Assembly: GCF_030272615.1 (NCBI RefSeq)
Contig: NC_081405.1
Span: 472,924,008 to 472,988,007 of the forward strand
DNA length: 64,000 nt
Reading direction: 5' to 3'
From: Cryptomeria japonica
Taxonomy: Eukaryota > Streptophyta > Pinopsida > Cupressales > Cupressaceae
Under the pieces are notes generated by a model. That model saw only the letters and a list, made by a program, of their open reading frames with translations. It was not told the origin of the DNA and did no database searches. Positions within the stretch are counted from its first letter, which is position 1; every line of letters starts with the position of its first letter. A program made the position numbers and the translations under genes. Shown here in pieces: positions 49,123 to 60,960 of the stretch.

Positions 49123-49743
49123 ACAAAGTATTTGATTGAGCAACCTCTCATCGCTCACCCAAATTATAAGGATTTTAATGACATAGTTGAAGGCTTATTT
49201 GACCATTTTATCTCAAACTACCTATTGAATGAAAATTATTGGAAGAAGCTTTAGATGTGTTGATACAATCAAGATCACTTGCTCCAAAAAAAATTTCTTC
49301 TCCAACAAGATCTTCAAAGGATCGAGCTCCCTCTGTTTCCTAGTGTGGATTTCTTCTTTTGGGAAAAGAGTCCTAAGGGAAAATTTTCTATCAATTTTGC
49401 TTACAAATTATTGTGAAAGGGTGACATACCATAGTTCTATTTGGAGGAGAGTCTAGAGAAATCAACTTCTTCCCAAAATTAACTTTTTCTAGTTGACAAT
49501 TATGCATAACAAAATTTTAACATACAACAATCTCATCAAGCATGACTTCCAGTTATCAAATATATGTGTCCTTTGAATAATAGACAAAGAAATGGTCCCC
49601 AACATTATGTTATATTGCTCTTTTTCTCACAAAATTTGGGGCTATGTGTTGTAGAAGCTCTAGATCAACTAGTCCGTGAATAATGCACTTCCTACCCTAA
49701 TGGATGATTGGGTAAGTCCCTTCCATCACCATCTCATTGAAGA
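49123..49743 (+). pseudogene. LINE (L1-like) ORF2, zinc-binding region
   Basis: This is the continuation of the LINE from 21080. In shifting frames one reads EQPLIAHPNYKDFNDIVEG, then KGKFSINFAYKLL, YHSSIWRRV, LPKINFF, MHNKILTYNNLIKHDFQL and SFSHKIWGY. This is the zf-RVT region found after the reverse transcriptase of plant L1 elements (usually ..W..VW....PPK...F.W......ILT...L.RRG..., then CPFA..IW). In-frame stops and frameshifts show an old, dead copy. Two of the zinc-ligand cysteines are hard to recognise. The region is cut at 49743 by a solo LTR. Confidence 0.78.
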
Positions 49744-49748
49744 ATTGT

Positions 49749-50554
49749 TGGTGTAGTCATGACATGAGAGTCCTCAAAGAGAACAGTCTGGACCATGCAA
49801 CAAGAGTTACACAACAAAAACAACACAATCATGATGGAGACAATGCATAATAGACTTTATTATATCATAAAAATCAATTACAAATTGTTGGCAACATGCG
49901 GGCTTACAAGATTTGACACACAAGCTTGATTACATACATGCTCAAATACAATATCCGGCTCAAGCAATACTGCGAGCCAACTCCAGACCTCCTAACCTTC
50001 TGATTTATGTTCTATGTTCTCAAAAATGGTTTCTAAATGCTTAATTACATTGATTTATATGATTAAGAATGATCCGCGTCAACCCAAGATGAAACAAATG
50101 TCGAAGAACAAGATGCAACATGTAAAATGACAAGGTTGGCCACCACCAAAGAGATCCTTTCAAAAAATCCATAGAATGAAGTGCAGACCTAAGGGAAGGT
50201 CAGCCACATGCCAAGGAATGTTGGAAACAACAAACTGAAGCTCCACAAGCTACGAAAGAGATCCGCTAGATTCACCAATAGCAAATAGGTCCAAGCGGTT
50301 TCGGTGTTCCAAGCCATAAAATTGTCTCTGATTTTGGAAGCGATAACTTGTCAAAAAAAGATCCAAATGTCTTGCAGACTTAGGATAAGGTAGATGAACA
50401 TGTCCATGAACAAAATCCAGCTCCGCAAGATCCAGTGAGCAAATGTAAAGAAACACAGAAAGAAATGTTGAAACTACAAAACAGGAAACAAACTAAAAAG
50501 AAAATGTTTTTGGTTGATGCAAGATTGCCAAGAACCAGGGATGCTTCTGCATCA
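49749..50554 (-). mobile_element. Solo LTR of the Gypsy-A family
   Basis: 806 bp, collinear with 12285-13079 and 17753-18561, ending AGGGATGCTTCTGCATCA. A perfect 5-bp duplication ATTGT (49744-49748 and 50555-50559) flanks it. There is no internal sequence, as expected after LTR-LTR recombination. It interrupts the LINE. Confidence 0.9.
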
Positions 50555-50559
50555 ATTGT

Positions 50560-51300
50560 GGAGACAAATTCCTCCACATCTTTGTTGATGTCTTTGGAAG
50601 GAAATAAATAATCATATTTTTAGGGACACGCAAAAAATCTTGAAGGAGGTTTTGTATGATGTCTCTAAGCTCCTTCTGGATAACATATTTGTTTTTCACT
50701 AGTCCTATCTAGATTTCCCCCTCATCCATGAAGCTCGTAAGGTTGAATATTGTAATAAGGCTTACCTCTGAAATATAATTTTGACAACACTAAGAAGATT
50801 TTAAGGCTGGATACTAGATGGTTGCCACCCCCTATTGGTTGGTTCAATCTTAATTTTGATGGTGTGGATAGAGTAACTTGTGCATTGCAAGTGGAGAGAT
50901 GGTGAGAATCCTCCTTGAGAGAAATTGTGGTTGGTTATGTGAGAGGCCATACTGTTAACACTAATGATTTGGTGGAGGGTGTAACTCTTCTTTGGGGTGT
51001 TAGGATTTCCCTATTCAATGGTATTAGAAAGCTTCTCATTAAAGGGGACTCAAAATTTATTATTGATATGGTTAAAGGTTCTATCCACATGGGTTGGGTT
51101 TTGGAAGACATCATTAATGACATCCAAAAACTCCTCTTGGGCCTAGACCAGTTTGAGATAAAACACACGTGAAGAGAATGTAATGGGGTTGTTGATTTTA
51201 TGAATAGCTTGAGGATAGTTCAAGGTTCCTTTAGGTGTTAATTAAGCTTCACATACTTCCTTGAACATATCAAGATAATCCTTTCTTCAAAGTGGCAATT
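50560..51300 (+). pseudogene. LINE (L1-like) RNase H region
   Basis: From about 50800 the sequence reads WLPPPIGWFNLNFDGV, then in a following frame VTLLWGVRISLFNGIRKL, IKGDSKFIIDMVKGS and IHMGWVLEDIINDIQKLL. It ends with KHTWRECNGVVDFM once one stop is allowed for. This is the RVT_3-type RNase H carried at the C-terminus of many plant L1 elements: N-DG near the start, the AE/GD catalytic strand and a final H.xRExN..AD. The GD and the final RECN..D are visible. Stops and frame shifts mark it as dead. 50915-51172 is the longest open piece. Confidence 0.72.
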
Positions 51301-51950
51301 CCCCCTCTTTGATAATGATTATTAATGGCGTTGGTGGTTGACATGCTTGGCACCTTCCCCTTATCAATTTTTCAGTGTCCACAGGCAGTTGGGGTGGCCT
51401 AATTTAAACCTATATCAGTTAGTTTTTGAATGTTGGATTAGTTAATGCACGACTTGGATGGTGACTCAGGCTTGGGTTTTGTAATGATGACTGGGATGCA
51501 CTATTGTTTTGTATCGTGGGTCCTACTGCTGATGTGGGCTTCCTATCCCTACCTTGACAATGTGGTGCCCGATCAAACTTGGGATTTATTATACAAGTTG
51601 TCTCATCTTTGTAATGATGACCCTTGTACTTCCTATATCCATGTCAGGATTCTTACCATTAATGATCTTTCATTCTAAAAATTGTTTTTCCCTAATGATG
51701 TCTTGATTTTGATGATTGGTGCAAGGATTTTTCCCCTCCATTTCACAATTTGTACTACTTTCTTTTGGTGGAATGGTTGGAGATTAATTGGGATGGTTCC
51801 TAGTAATAATTCTTATTTCTACAACACACATCTTATTTTATTAATTTCTTTCTAGTTGTCTTTTTCATATGCTCTCAACTTTCCGGTGTTCTAATATTTT
51901 TGAGTATTGAGTGGGATTAGCTAAGTTTTTTTTGGGTGGTTGGTTAAGAA
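51301..51950 (+). pseudogene. Probable LINE 3' end
   Basis: The sequence after RNase H keeps coding-like character in the same strand (WWLTCLAPSPYQFF and QLGWPNLNLYQLVFECWI near 51335-51440) without a domain I know. I take it as the variable C-terminus and 3' untranslated part of the LINE. No poly(A) tail or target duplication could be fixed, so the right limit is uncertain. Confidence 0.45.
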
Positions 51951-52260
51951 AGAGAGGCGATAGAGTTATAATTGAATGTATCTCTTATGAGGAATTCAAT
52001 GAAGATGCCACTATTTAGAATTGAACCTAGCTCAAGGACTTCAATGCAGATGCCACTATCTGGCATATACATCTAGTAAAGGACTTGGGTTTTCCGTTTC
52101 TTGGAATGACTTAAATGACATAATGAAAGTTTTTTTATTTAGTTTGTTTGTTCTTGTGATAACTCAAGGGTGATAGTTAGAGGAATTTCTTTTGAAATTA
52201 ATGAAGATGTCATCACGTAGGCAACAAGGTTAAACAGTAGAGGAAGGAAATAGAAAATAC

Positions 52261-53560
52261 ATAGTAGAATGGCTGATAACGAAAGCTTGAAATCCCTATT
52301 TTTTAAAGAAGATGAAAACCCCATCAAGCTCTACATTGAGTTTAACAAAGAGGATTTGCCAAAGCCATGGGACAAGGTATGCTTGATGCTCATGAAAATT
52401 GTTCACACTTGAAGGGAGGTTTAATTGTTGTTACTTTTATCATTTCCCCTCCTTAACCATTTTCGCCATGACTCCTTGATTACCTTTCCCTTTTACCTCC
52501 TAACCTCTTTATAAAAGTTGCACCAATAATGCCTTGGAATTGACCTAAACAAAACCTAATAATATCCCCATCCCTCTTCACCAAGGGCTAATATTTTGCC
52601 TCTACAACTTCTATCTTTCTCTTTGTCACCCAAAATAAATTTAAGTAATTTTTATTGAAGACCCCTACAATATGACTCCCCTCCAACTACTACAATATTG
52701 GATACCCCAAGTAACTCCAAAGGTAAAAATAAGCTCATCTATTACTTAGGATTTACTTAGGACTCCACCTCTACTAGTAAATTGTTCTGTAAATATCCCT
52801 CCCCATAGGCCACTTCTAGTTCCAATAGTCTTCGTAGTTCCCATGGTAGTTAATCCACCCCCAAAACTCCCCACACCAATAATAGTTTGGTGGCTCAAGA
52901 TCTCAATGAACTTAAACACAACCCTTCTCCTCAATAACTATGTAAAAGGGGCCAATCCAGGACACATAAAACACCTCTTGCTAAGAAATTGAAGAAAGTT
53001 TCCATCTAACCTCTTATCGAGGAAATTAATCATGAGGGTGAGAATAAGAAGGAAATCAGAAGGAGGATATGATGGATGTCATTGGTACACATACTAGAAC
53101 GTCTAATAAGCTTGCAAGTTGAACTAAGACTAATGACAAGGAGGTTGTGGCCAATGACTTGGTTAATGAAGGGAATTCTATTAATAAGGGGGACAATGAA
53201 GAAACTGGTGATGTTAGGAAAAGATCAAAAAATAACATTGACAACCAGTCTAAGGGAACCGATATACATGACTCTAACAACATAGAGACAACTTTAGAGG
53301 ACCTTCTTGGAGATACCCACACTTGTACTAAATGCAAAACTATCAGAGCACAAATCTTCATTCTTAAGGCCCAAAATTTATGGAACTAGATAAGAAGATG
53401 GTGAGCATTTCAAAATTCAACACCAAAGTTATGCATACACAACCACCATACTTTTTATGTTGTAGGAAATGGAGGTGAACAAAGATGATGATATAGAAGG
53501 GAACCATAAAGATTTTTATAAGTTCCTCATTGAAAACTGTGGCCAATTCTTTGGCTAGCC
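52261..53560 (+). pseudogene. Decayed coding-like region, origin unknown
   Basis: An ATG at 52270 opens MADNESLKSLFFKEDEN and continues to LPKPWDKVCLMLM. After 52700 a Ser/Thr/Pro-rich then basic stretch (SRTHKTPLAKKLKKVS) reads with stops. 53147-53389 is open (GNSINKGDNEETGDVRKRSK and CTKCKTIRAQIFILKAQN), and HKDFYKFLIENCGQFFG follows near 53500. It resembles a hydrophilic ORF1-like protein, possibly of a LINE, but I do not recognise the family. There are many stops. Confidence 0.35.
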
Positions 53561-53723
53561 CCTTGATGTTTGTATTTTGTTGTTTTTTGAAATATGCCCC
53601 CTTAATTTTTTAAATTATTAAACACAACATTCATCACCCATTAACATTAGTAAATATTCATCTTAACCACTTGTGCAGTGGGAGGAAATCATAAACAATG
53701 AAAGCATTACACAATGGTGGTTT
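53561..53723. other. Short spacer before solo LTR
   Basis: AT-rich, nothing recognised. Confidence 0.5.
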
Positions 53724-55150
53724 TGTTGGCATTTGCATGAAGATTACATTGATGATATATTATGTTGTCATTGATATCAATTAACCGGTAATAATGATAT
53801 TGTTGATATTATTGTTGTAACGATGTTTTGTAACCAGTAGGAAGAGCTAGTGAAGGAATCAGTAACCGGTAGGAAGAGTTTGTGGAGTGAACAGGTATTG
53901 TTATATATTGGAGAGTTGAATCGGTAAACCCTACCTGTTGTTTGTTAAACCCTAACCAATTAAGTTTTATGAATTGGTTATATTGGTTTATGATCTGATG
54001 ATGAGAGGTAATGATAATGCCACATATGATCATTGTATGAAGAGAGTTTCAAAGTGATTTTGATGCGTTGATAGAAACGGTTTTTGTCTAGGGAATGAGA
54101 AAAGTATATTGCATGTAATGTAAAGCATGTGATGAGTCACTGAGTTTGATGATGCAGTGATCAAGGAGCGGTTGAGGCTTTCTAGATTGATGTGCAAAGA
54201 TTGCTATGTAATCTAATGGTCATACTTGAACCAACTTGTTTGTAATCTCTATGAGAGAATTAGGTTTTTGTTGTGTTGCCGACCTAATTGATTTGTTTAT
54301 AAGGTCGATGAGTTGTTTATTTTTAGAGTTGGCAAAGTTTTAGTTGAGTGTGTGGTTGCCGAACCAGATTATGTATCTATAGTTTGAGTAAAGGCAGATA
54401 GGAGCATGAAAAGGATCTGAACCAACATGTGTAGTGCTATTCAAATAGATTAGCAAACTCCTGTTGTTTTCTAACAATTGCAGCAGAGTGAAATCCCCTA
54501 ACCGAGTAAACTCTAACAAGCTTGGTGCTATTAAAATCCTCTAACAAGGTGATCCATTAGCTTGGATTTCAAATCCTCTACCGAGGTTACTCCTTACCAG
54601 GTATTGCTTCTAACAAGGCATTTGTAGTCAATCCCTTAATTGGGCAGTCCTTAACAAGATCTGTTCTTAACATGACTTTTGTAAAAGCTTTAATAGACTT
54701 GGCTCCTAATAGGGTGAACTTCAGAAGAGTTTAGATAGTTATCTTGTGAGTCTCATCTCACCGTGGTTTTTCCCATTTGGGTTTTCTACATCAAAAATAT
54801 TGTGTCAAGTGATGAATGTTTTTGTGGTTATGATCTTATGGTTGATTTGCTTAACTACTTAATCTACTTTGATAAGTCATGATAACCAAAAGCATTGTGA
54901 AATGAAGTTTTACTTATGTCAGTAAAAGCATTTTGATGTTTTTGAGTTTGAAGTTGTTTACTGTTAGTTTGTTGTAACAGTCAACCAGTTTATCTTGAGG
55001 GTTTTTATCTTGACAGTGATATTGCAATGATAGTTCTAAGTTTACTTTGAGAGATTGATTTTGAGGTTGGTGAAGTTTGTATCAGTTTTTATATCTACTG
55101 ATTCACCCCCCCCCCTCTCATTAGTCGACTAGATTCTTATTCTTTCATCA
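53724..55150 (+). mobile_element. Solo LTR of the Copia-D family
   Basis: It starts TGTTGGCATTTGCATG and is collinear with 37959-38282 plus 44492-45464. It ends after a 10-base C tract at about 55106-55115 and CTTTCATCA. No primer-binding site or gene follows, so only the LTR is present. No clear target duplication was found, so the right end is approximate. An AAC..GG motif run lies at about 54490-54720. Confidence 0.8.
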
Positions 55151-55163
55151 TACCATCAGAATT

Positions 55164-55430
55164 GACCAACCACTTCTATTGATTTAGTGGGGGATTACCA
55201 AAATATGAAAAGCTTAACAACCCAAAACTTGGCAGTATAACCAACCACTTCCACTTATCTAGTTGGAATTACAAGATTACTGAAAACTTAACAATCAAAC
55301 TTGGCGGTATGACTAGCCACTTCACCTTTTTAGCGGGGAATACAAGTGAACTAAAAACTTGAAAATCACAAGACTTGGCAGTATAACCAACCACTTCTAC
55401 TTGCTCAGTGGGATGAAGCTAACTTCCAAA
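55164..55430. repeat. Degenerate tandem repeat, units of 72-75 bp
   Basis: (A/G)AC(C/T)A(A/G)CCACTTC followed by an AGTGGG/AGTTGG block and ACTTGGC(A/G)GTAT occurs with starts at 55164, 55239, 55311 and 55385. Confidence 0.8.
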
Positions 55431-56469
55431 AATGAGAACCAAAGGTTTTTTAGTACTACTAAACAAGTTATTACATAATCTAACTTTGAAGATAAATGAT
55501 AATTGGAATCAAAAGATCAAAGACCATGTTACCAGCCCTAAAGTATGAAGAATGAATTTTGATTTTTTAGAAAAACCAAACGTTGTAGAATCACTAAAAT
55601 GAACACAACTCCCTCATGAAACCTCCAAATGAGCTCAATTTGAATGCAAATGAAGTATGAGAGCTAGGTGACCAAGGTAGGACAGGAAACTCGACACCAA
55701 ATAGAGTAATAGCAAGGGCATACATTCCAATGTTGAAAATGGGGCTAGGGTGATCAACAACAAGTTCAATTTGAAACCATAAATATATCTCTCCACCAAA
55801 ATCCACCAAAGTATGAGCAAATAGGCGCCTAGAGCATATGAGAAATTTGAGCTCGTAACCACATAAATCAGATAACAACTCCAACCAGGATGAATAGAAA
55901 CATACTTCAGCTATAGGGTTTATTTTGCACCATAAAGAATACACCAACCTTCTCTGAAATCCACTGGAAATCTCTATATGAAATTCCTCAGATAGCTAGG
56001 AGTTGTCTTTCAAACTTGAAACTATGATAAAGCTAGGAGGGCACTCAACCTCGAAGCCAAGATTCTACAAACATTTTGGTAGCACTTCATTATCAAATTC
56101 TAGCATAACCAAATGAAGGAGAGAAGCGTCTTATTTATAGACTTGAGACCCAATAAATTCAAACTTATTTTCCCTCCAACTTGGGCACCACACTTAGGTA
56201 AATAAAAATAACTTCATTGATTTACCACGTACCCCCCATCCTTGGCGTCAAATTTGAGCTACCTTCCCAGTCCAAGCTTGGATGCCACATACATGAATTA
56301 TTTAATTTTTGCAATGAGGTCAATGAAAATTTTGCCCAAAAAGCCTTATGAAAAAATATTAATAAATAACCTTAGTCATCTTAAAATTCTCGGAGAAATA
56401 ATGTTGAATTGAATTGCGAGAGAAGAACCATTAGATTGCCAAAAATAGGATTACTAAAACTAGTATCAA

Positions 56470-56930
56470 CTAAATTAGCATACTGCTAAAAATAGTAGGT
56501 GATCCCAAACTTCATTAGAACACATTCTAAGCAGTCACCTTGACTTACTAAAAATAGTAAGTCCATAAATCATCTTCAAAGAATTTGCATGTCGAACCAC
56601 GCTGGAGCTCTCATAAAAACCAAAAAAAACCCTATAAAGCAAACAGTTGTCACAATTTACTAAAAACAGTAAATTCAGAAACCTTCTCTGATTGGAATGC
56701 ATGTTATACCATCCTGAAGCTCATGAAAAACCCAGAAAGAATCTAGAGAGAAAATTACAAAACTCCTGCAAACACCCATCTAAAATCCACCCGGAAAGAA
56801 ATATCCTTTGATGGAATTGCATGCCATACCACTCTAAAGCTCTTGGGAAACCCAAAAAAACCTAGGAGGTAAACTTCCAAACTCCTGCAAACACCCCTCT
56901 GAAAACCATCCTGAAAATAAAAACCCTAAT
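56470..56930. repeat. Degenerate repeats with small palindromes
   Basis: Three to four diverged units of about 110-130 bp share GGAATTGCATG..ATACCA.., CTC..GAAACCC and CTCCTGCAAACACCC. Palindromes TTACTAAAAATAGTAA (56556) and TTTACTAAAAACAGTAAA (56657) recur. Confidence 0.6.
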
Positions 56931-57011
56931 TTAGTCTTTGGTTAGCTTACTGGTTTCCAAAATAGGCTAAGACTCCATCCATCAATCTAGAACTAAGAAG
57001 GGGACATTACA

Positions 57012-57511
57012 TTTTTTGACGTTTTTGTTTAAGACTCTACTATCCTATTGGTTTTTTTTGATATTCTATAATATTGTTATTAAGACTTCTGTGTATTGTT
57101 AGTGTGTTGCTAATGGGTCGTTGACTTGAATAGTTGCCTACAAGCTTTTTTGTTTAAAGGGCCAACGCCCTAGTATTGTTACTCTTATATATGAAAAACA
57201 TACGGAGATCATATGTTACATGATAATTAGGATACATTATTAAAATTGGATATTAATAACTATTTTAAAATATATTCTATTTCCTTTTACAGAATTAACC
57301 TACTAAGATGTTACCATATTATAGTGAGTTCAATTACAAACATAGCAATCATACTATAAAATGGCTAAAAATGGAGCCTTTATATCTAACAACACTTTAT
57401 ATAATAAGGTTTAACTTTTTATCAAACTACCTATAAACTTACTTTATAACATTGAAAATTATCACTAGTAAACTAGATTGGGCCAAAAATGTGTTAGCAA
57501 TGCAATTTTCT
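57012..57511. other. Intergenic, possible LINE tail
   Basis: 57150-57200 has a stem AGGGC-CAAC-GCCCT followed by TTACTCTTATATATGAAAAA, reminiscent of the 3' tail of a plant LINE. There is no coding support. The rest is AT-rich. Confidence 0.3.
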
Positions 57512-57720
57512 TCTATATGGGCAGACAAGCTATATATGAATAGTGAAAATATTGTTTTATCTATATTAGTCAATTGAGTTCTACATGAGAAGAAAAAACA
57601 AAAAATGTCTATTTGGGTGAATAAGTTCTATACGAACAACAAAATCAATAGATATTTGTTTAGATGAATTCCTATACGAACAACAAAATTATTATTTATC
57701 TATATGGCAGAAGAGTTCAA
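57512..57720. repeat. Decayed 48-bp minisatellite
   Basis: Units start TCTAT(A/T)T..G at 57512, 57560 and 57608, then at 57656 and 57699. The first three are each exactly 48 bp and the fourth is 43 bp. The core GTTCTATACGAACAACAAAA is best kept in units three and four. Confidence 0.75.
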
Positions 57721-59082
57721 CCCATAGTTTAGTTGCTACTAAGTCTTTATATGGTAAACTTAATGATATCATCATAATAATTTTAAATAGATCAATATCT
57801 ATGTTTATGGATTTGACTTCTTGATACAACGATAAAATTAATGCAGTTTAATCATTCACTATTCATGCAATCGATTATGCCTATTTGTATATGTGCATGC
57901 ACATGTGTACACATATACACATATACATATGTTAAATTTGTTTAAAATAATATAGGAATACTAGAGAGTACATATGTGAATGAACCATATATTGAATATT
58001 GAAATGAGCTACCTAATACAAATGGAAATGAGCTCTAGTAGCAAGGTAGTAGTCAAATGTGTTCTTAAAAATATTTATGTTCCTTAAAGAAACATAGTCT
58101 TTATCCTATGATATATTTTATCTATTTTATATATATATAGAGTATTATACATATAAATTTCATTTTTTTTCTCAAACTAGAAAAATATAAAAAGGAAGTA
58201 TCCATTTGAGTTGTTAAGAATTACATCGCCCAACTTTCCTTTCCTCTCCTCCTCTTTTTTCTTTTCTAGGATCCTATTCGATCCCCACTGATGAGTCATG
58301 CTCCTTTTTCCCTCAATTTTTTCTTATTAATCCCCTTGATGTTTAGTTTCTCCTTTTCCTCTCTTACTACACCACCTTGATGCATGTCATAATTAACTTG
58401 ATTCGAGTTATTTCCCACTCCTGCTTCAAATTCTCCCCTTCCCTTAAAGCTAAGTGAGAAACCAATGGAGTGACAACAATTAAGAGGAGTTTTAATTATT
58501 TGTGTAGGCACTTCGTCATAAAAAGGTTCACTCAATTTATCCATGTGTGCATTTAAGCATTTAAGACATAAATACAATATATGTAGGATTTAGTGGTTAG
58601 TTATTATATAACCATTTCAAGTATTACATTCTTATTAAAGATTATTGGAGTTATCGACCTTGAAGTGGATTAGGAGGTTGCCCCATCAACGTGGCTTATT
58701 ATTATCAATTATTTTCAACATATTTCCTATTATATTCTTCTACTGTGCAAGTTGTTTTATTATAACTTATGAAAGAGAACCGCTAATACCGAGTAAAATT
58801 ATATATTTTCTCAATGTTTGTGGCTACAATGTTTGATCTTGAGTAAGACAAAGAGCTCATAGAGAAAATCACCACAACCTTGATTACAAGTTAGGTCTTA
58901 GGAGGCTTGTATGATGCCCTTATGAAAGTAGTGCATGATGTAAGATTACCACCCTAGATGGGACATTGATAGTAAGTAATAGAGTGTTTTAGGCACAATA
59001 TAGACCATTCATATCAATATGATAACCAAATAATGAAATTAAAAGGAAGAATAATGCAAGAAGATCATATTTTCTAAAACAA
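57721..59082. other. Intergenic, no supported gene
   Basis: AT-rich sequence with short chance open frames on both strands, none with motifs. A TATATATATAG run lies near 58130. Confidence 0.5.
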
Positions 59083-60645
59083 TGTAATGTCCCTATTTAG
59101 TAAAAACCCTATTTTTCCCCCTAAATCACCATTTCCATGTAAAACAATAAATGGAATAGGATGCATACTTAATTGAGGTCCCACAAAGGGTTAGGAAACC
59201 ATCTAAATGTATATGCTTAACAATAAAAATCAAAGAAAATTAAGAATAAATTCTCTATACTTAGGGTTAGGAACATTAACTTAACCATGTAGTTATGTCT
59301 AATTCCTTATCAGAACTCAATCATAAGAGAGTGGGAGTAAGGAGGAATGATAAGGTGTCGAAGACATCCTCCACCCTAGGCTCAAGAGAAGGGTAAAAGA
59401 TAGAGCTCCCTTGGCCTCATGGGACCATTAGTCAATTACCATGAGGTGGTCTACCTAGTGAGGTATGCTGTCATCATTCTCCTTGATCATTTCCATCCTT
59501 ATCGTTCTTCTTGTGATTGAAATTCCCCTCTAAGTCCATTTCTCCCAAATTAACCATGTCTTGTGGTGTTAGGTAGATAATGTAATTGGGTTACTTGACT
59601 CTTCCATGTAAGAGCCCTCAAGGTCCTGGATGCCACTTTGATCATTCTAGAACGACCTACTTATGATCCCCTCGCCACCCCTCCATTACATCTCACACCC
59701 TTCCTCTACAAGTATATATTTCTAATATGTAAGCATTTAAAGATGTATGTTATACATTTATGATGAATGATGCACATTACATTTAATACATTAGCATGAC
59801 TAACTAACATAGCTATGATGCATAAGATAATTGATTCAAACTAAGACATGATTAACTCTAATTATTGTTACTATAATCCAACCTAATTTAATAATAACTC
59901 TAAACATGTTCAAACTTAATGTTGAGTCAGTAGTGATGGAAGGTAAATTCAAAATATTTACGTTACTTAGAATGTTGACCAATTTCTAATAACAATGATG
60001 TTGTGATATGGATTACTTCATGAATAGCATATATATTACCAGTTTGATCTTCCCGATTTGATGCAGATTCCCCTTCCTTTCTCTTGACTGGAATTGTTGT
60101 TGTCTTATGAAGTTATCTCTTACTGCCTTTGTGGGTTATTTGGATCAGTTTTCAAATTTCTTATGTTTAATGCTTTTCATCCACCACCATTCGATGGTCT
60201 TGACAGAATATGTGTCCACCTTTAAATAGGATGTGAGGAGGTATGCAATGAAAGGAGATGTCTCTTTACACGACCCTTGCCCATAACTCCTCATTTGTAC
60301 TTTTTTGACTTAACTAATATTAACGACTACTTATCATTTTCATAGATTAAATATATTTCACTTGTTTATTATTATTTTCCTTTCACCAGTTGGGTAACAT
60401 GGATATATCCACAATTGATTGCCCTCTTAAAATATATTCCTTTAGTTTTGATCAGATGTTTCTACTTGCTAGTTTGATCATGATTATTAATAAAGTCATA
60501 TTACTAATATTATAGTGTTAAGTATATATTACACTTGATCATGGGAAATATGAAGGTTAGGAACGAGGCATGATAGTTTGTCTGAGATAAAAATTGTGAT
60601 CTAATTGATAAACAAACTATAGTCTATTCTGATAGGGCTATGACA
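59083..60645 (+). mobile_element. Candidate solo LTR
   Basis: It starts TGTAATGTCCC and ends GGGCTATGACA, and is flanked by AACAA on both sides (59078-59082 and 60646-60650). CTTTAAATAGGATG near 60221 could be its TATA box. No partner copy is in the window and A-rich 5-mers recur by chance, so this is tentative. Confidence 0.35.
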
Positions 60646-60650
60646 AACAA

Positions 60651-60960
60651 GTCTTAAGGTTGAAGGAGACATAAGACATAGCTTAACTCAACAGATCAAT
60701 ATATGAAAGCTTTGGTTTGAGAATGAATAAGAGATATGAACTTATGCTAGTTAAATATATAATTGATTTAAATATAAAACATCTAATGGATACTTGAATA
60801 AAGTAGACACCAAATTGATAGAAGATAGATAAAATAATCTATGAATATAGACAAAAAACCAGAAGTTTTTTAATGTAATTCCTTCCACATGTATGAGAAT
60901 AATAGTCTTTCCAAAATATTGTTAAACAAATGAATATTTTAAGATATATTATAATTTAAA
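60651..60960. other. Intergenic, no feature seen
   Basis: AT-rich, no motif recognised. Confidence 0.5.

Larger units (their letters stand above)
55151..57011 (-). repeat. LTR-like block, possible solo LTR
   Basis: On the minus strand the block starts TGTAATGTCCCC at 57011 and has a TATA box (CTATAAATAAGA, about 56134-56145) with about 1 kb after it, so it looks like a Gypsy-type LTR. No partner LTR, genes or target duplication is seen. It contains two repeat sets: 55164-55430 and 56470-56930. Confidence 0.4.

Noticed and set aside
55594-55947. Open frame of 117 codons on the minus strand.
   Set aside because: It has no recognisable motif and lies within the LTR-like block. Long chance frames are expected there.
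57841-58836. Possible small genes at 58296-58577 and 58645-58836.
   Set aside because: No start context, codon bias or domain, and they sit in AT-rich intergenic sequence.
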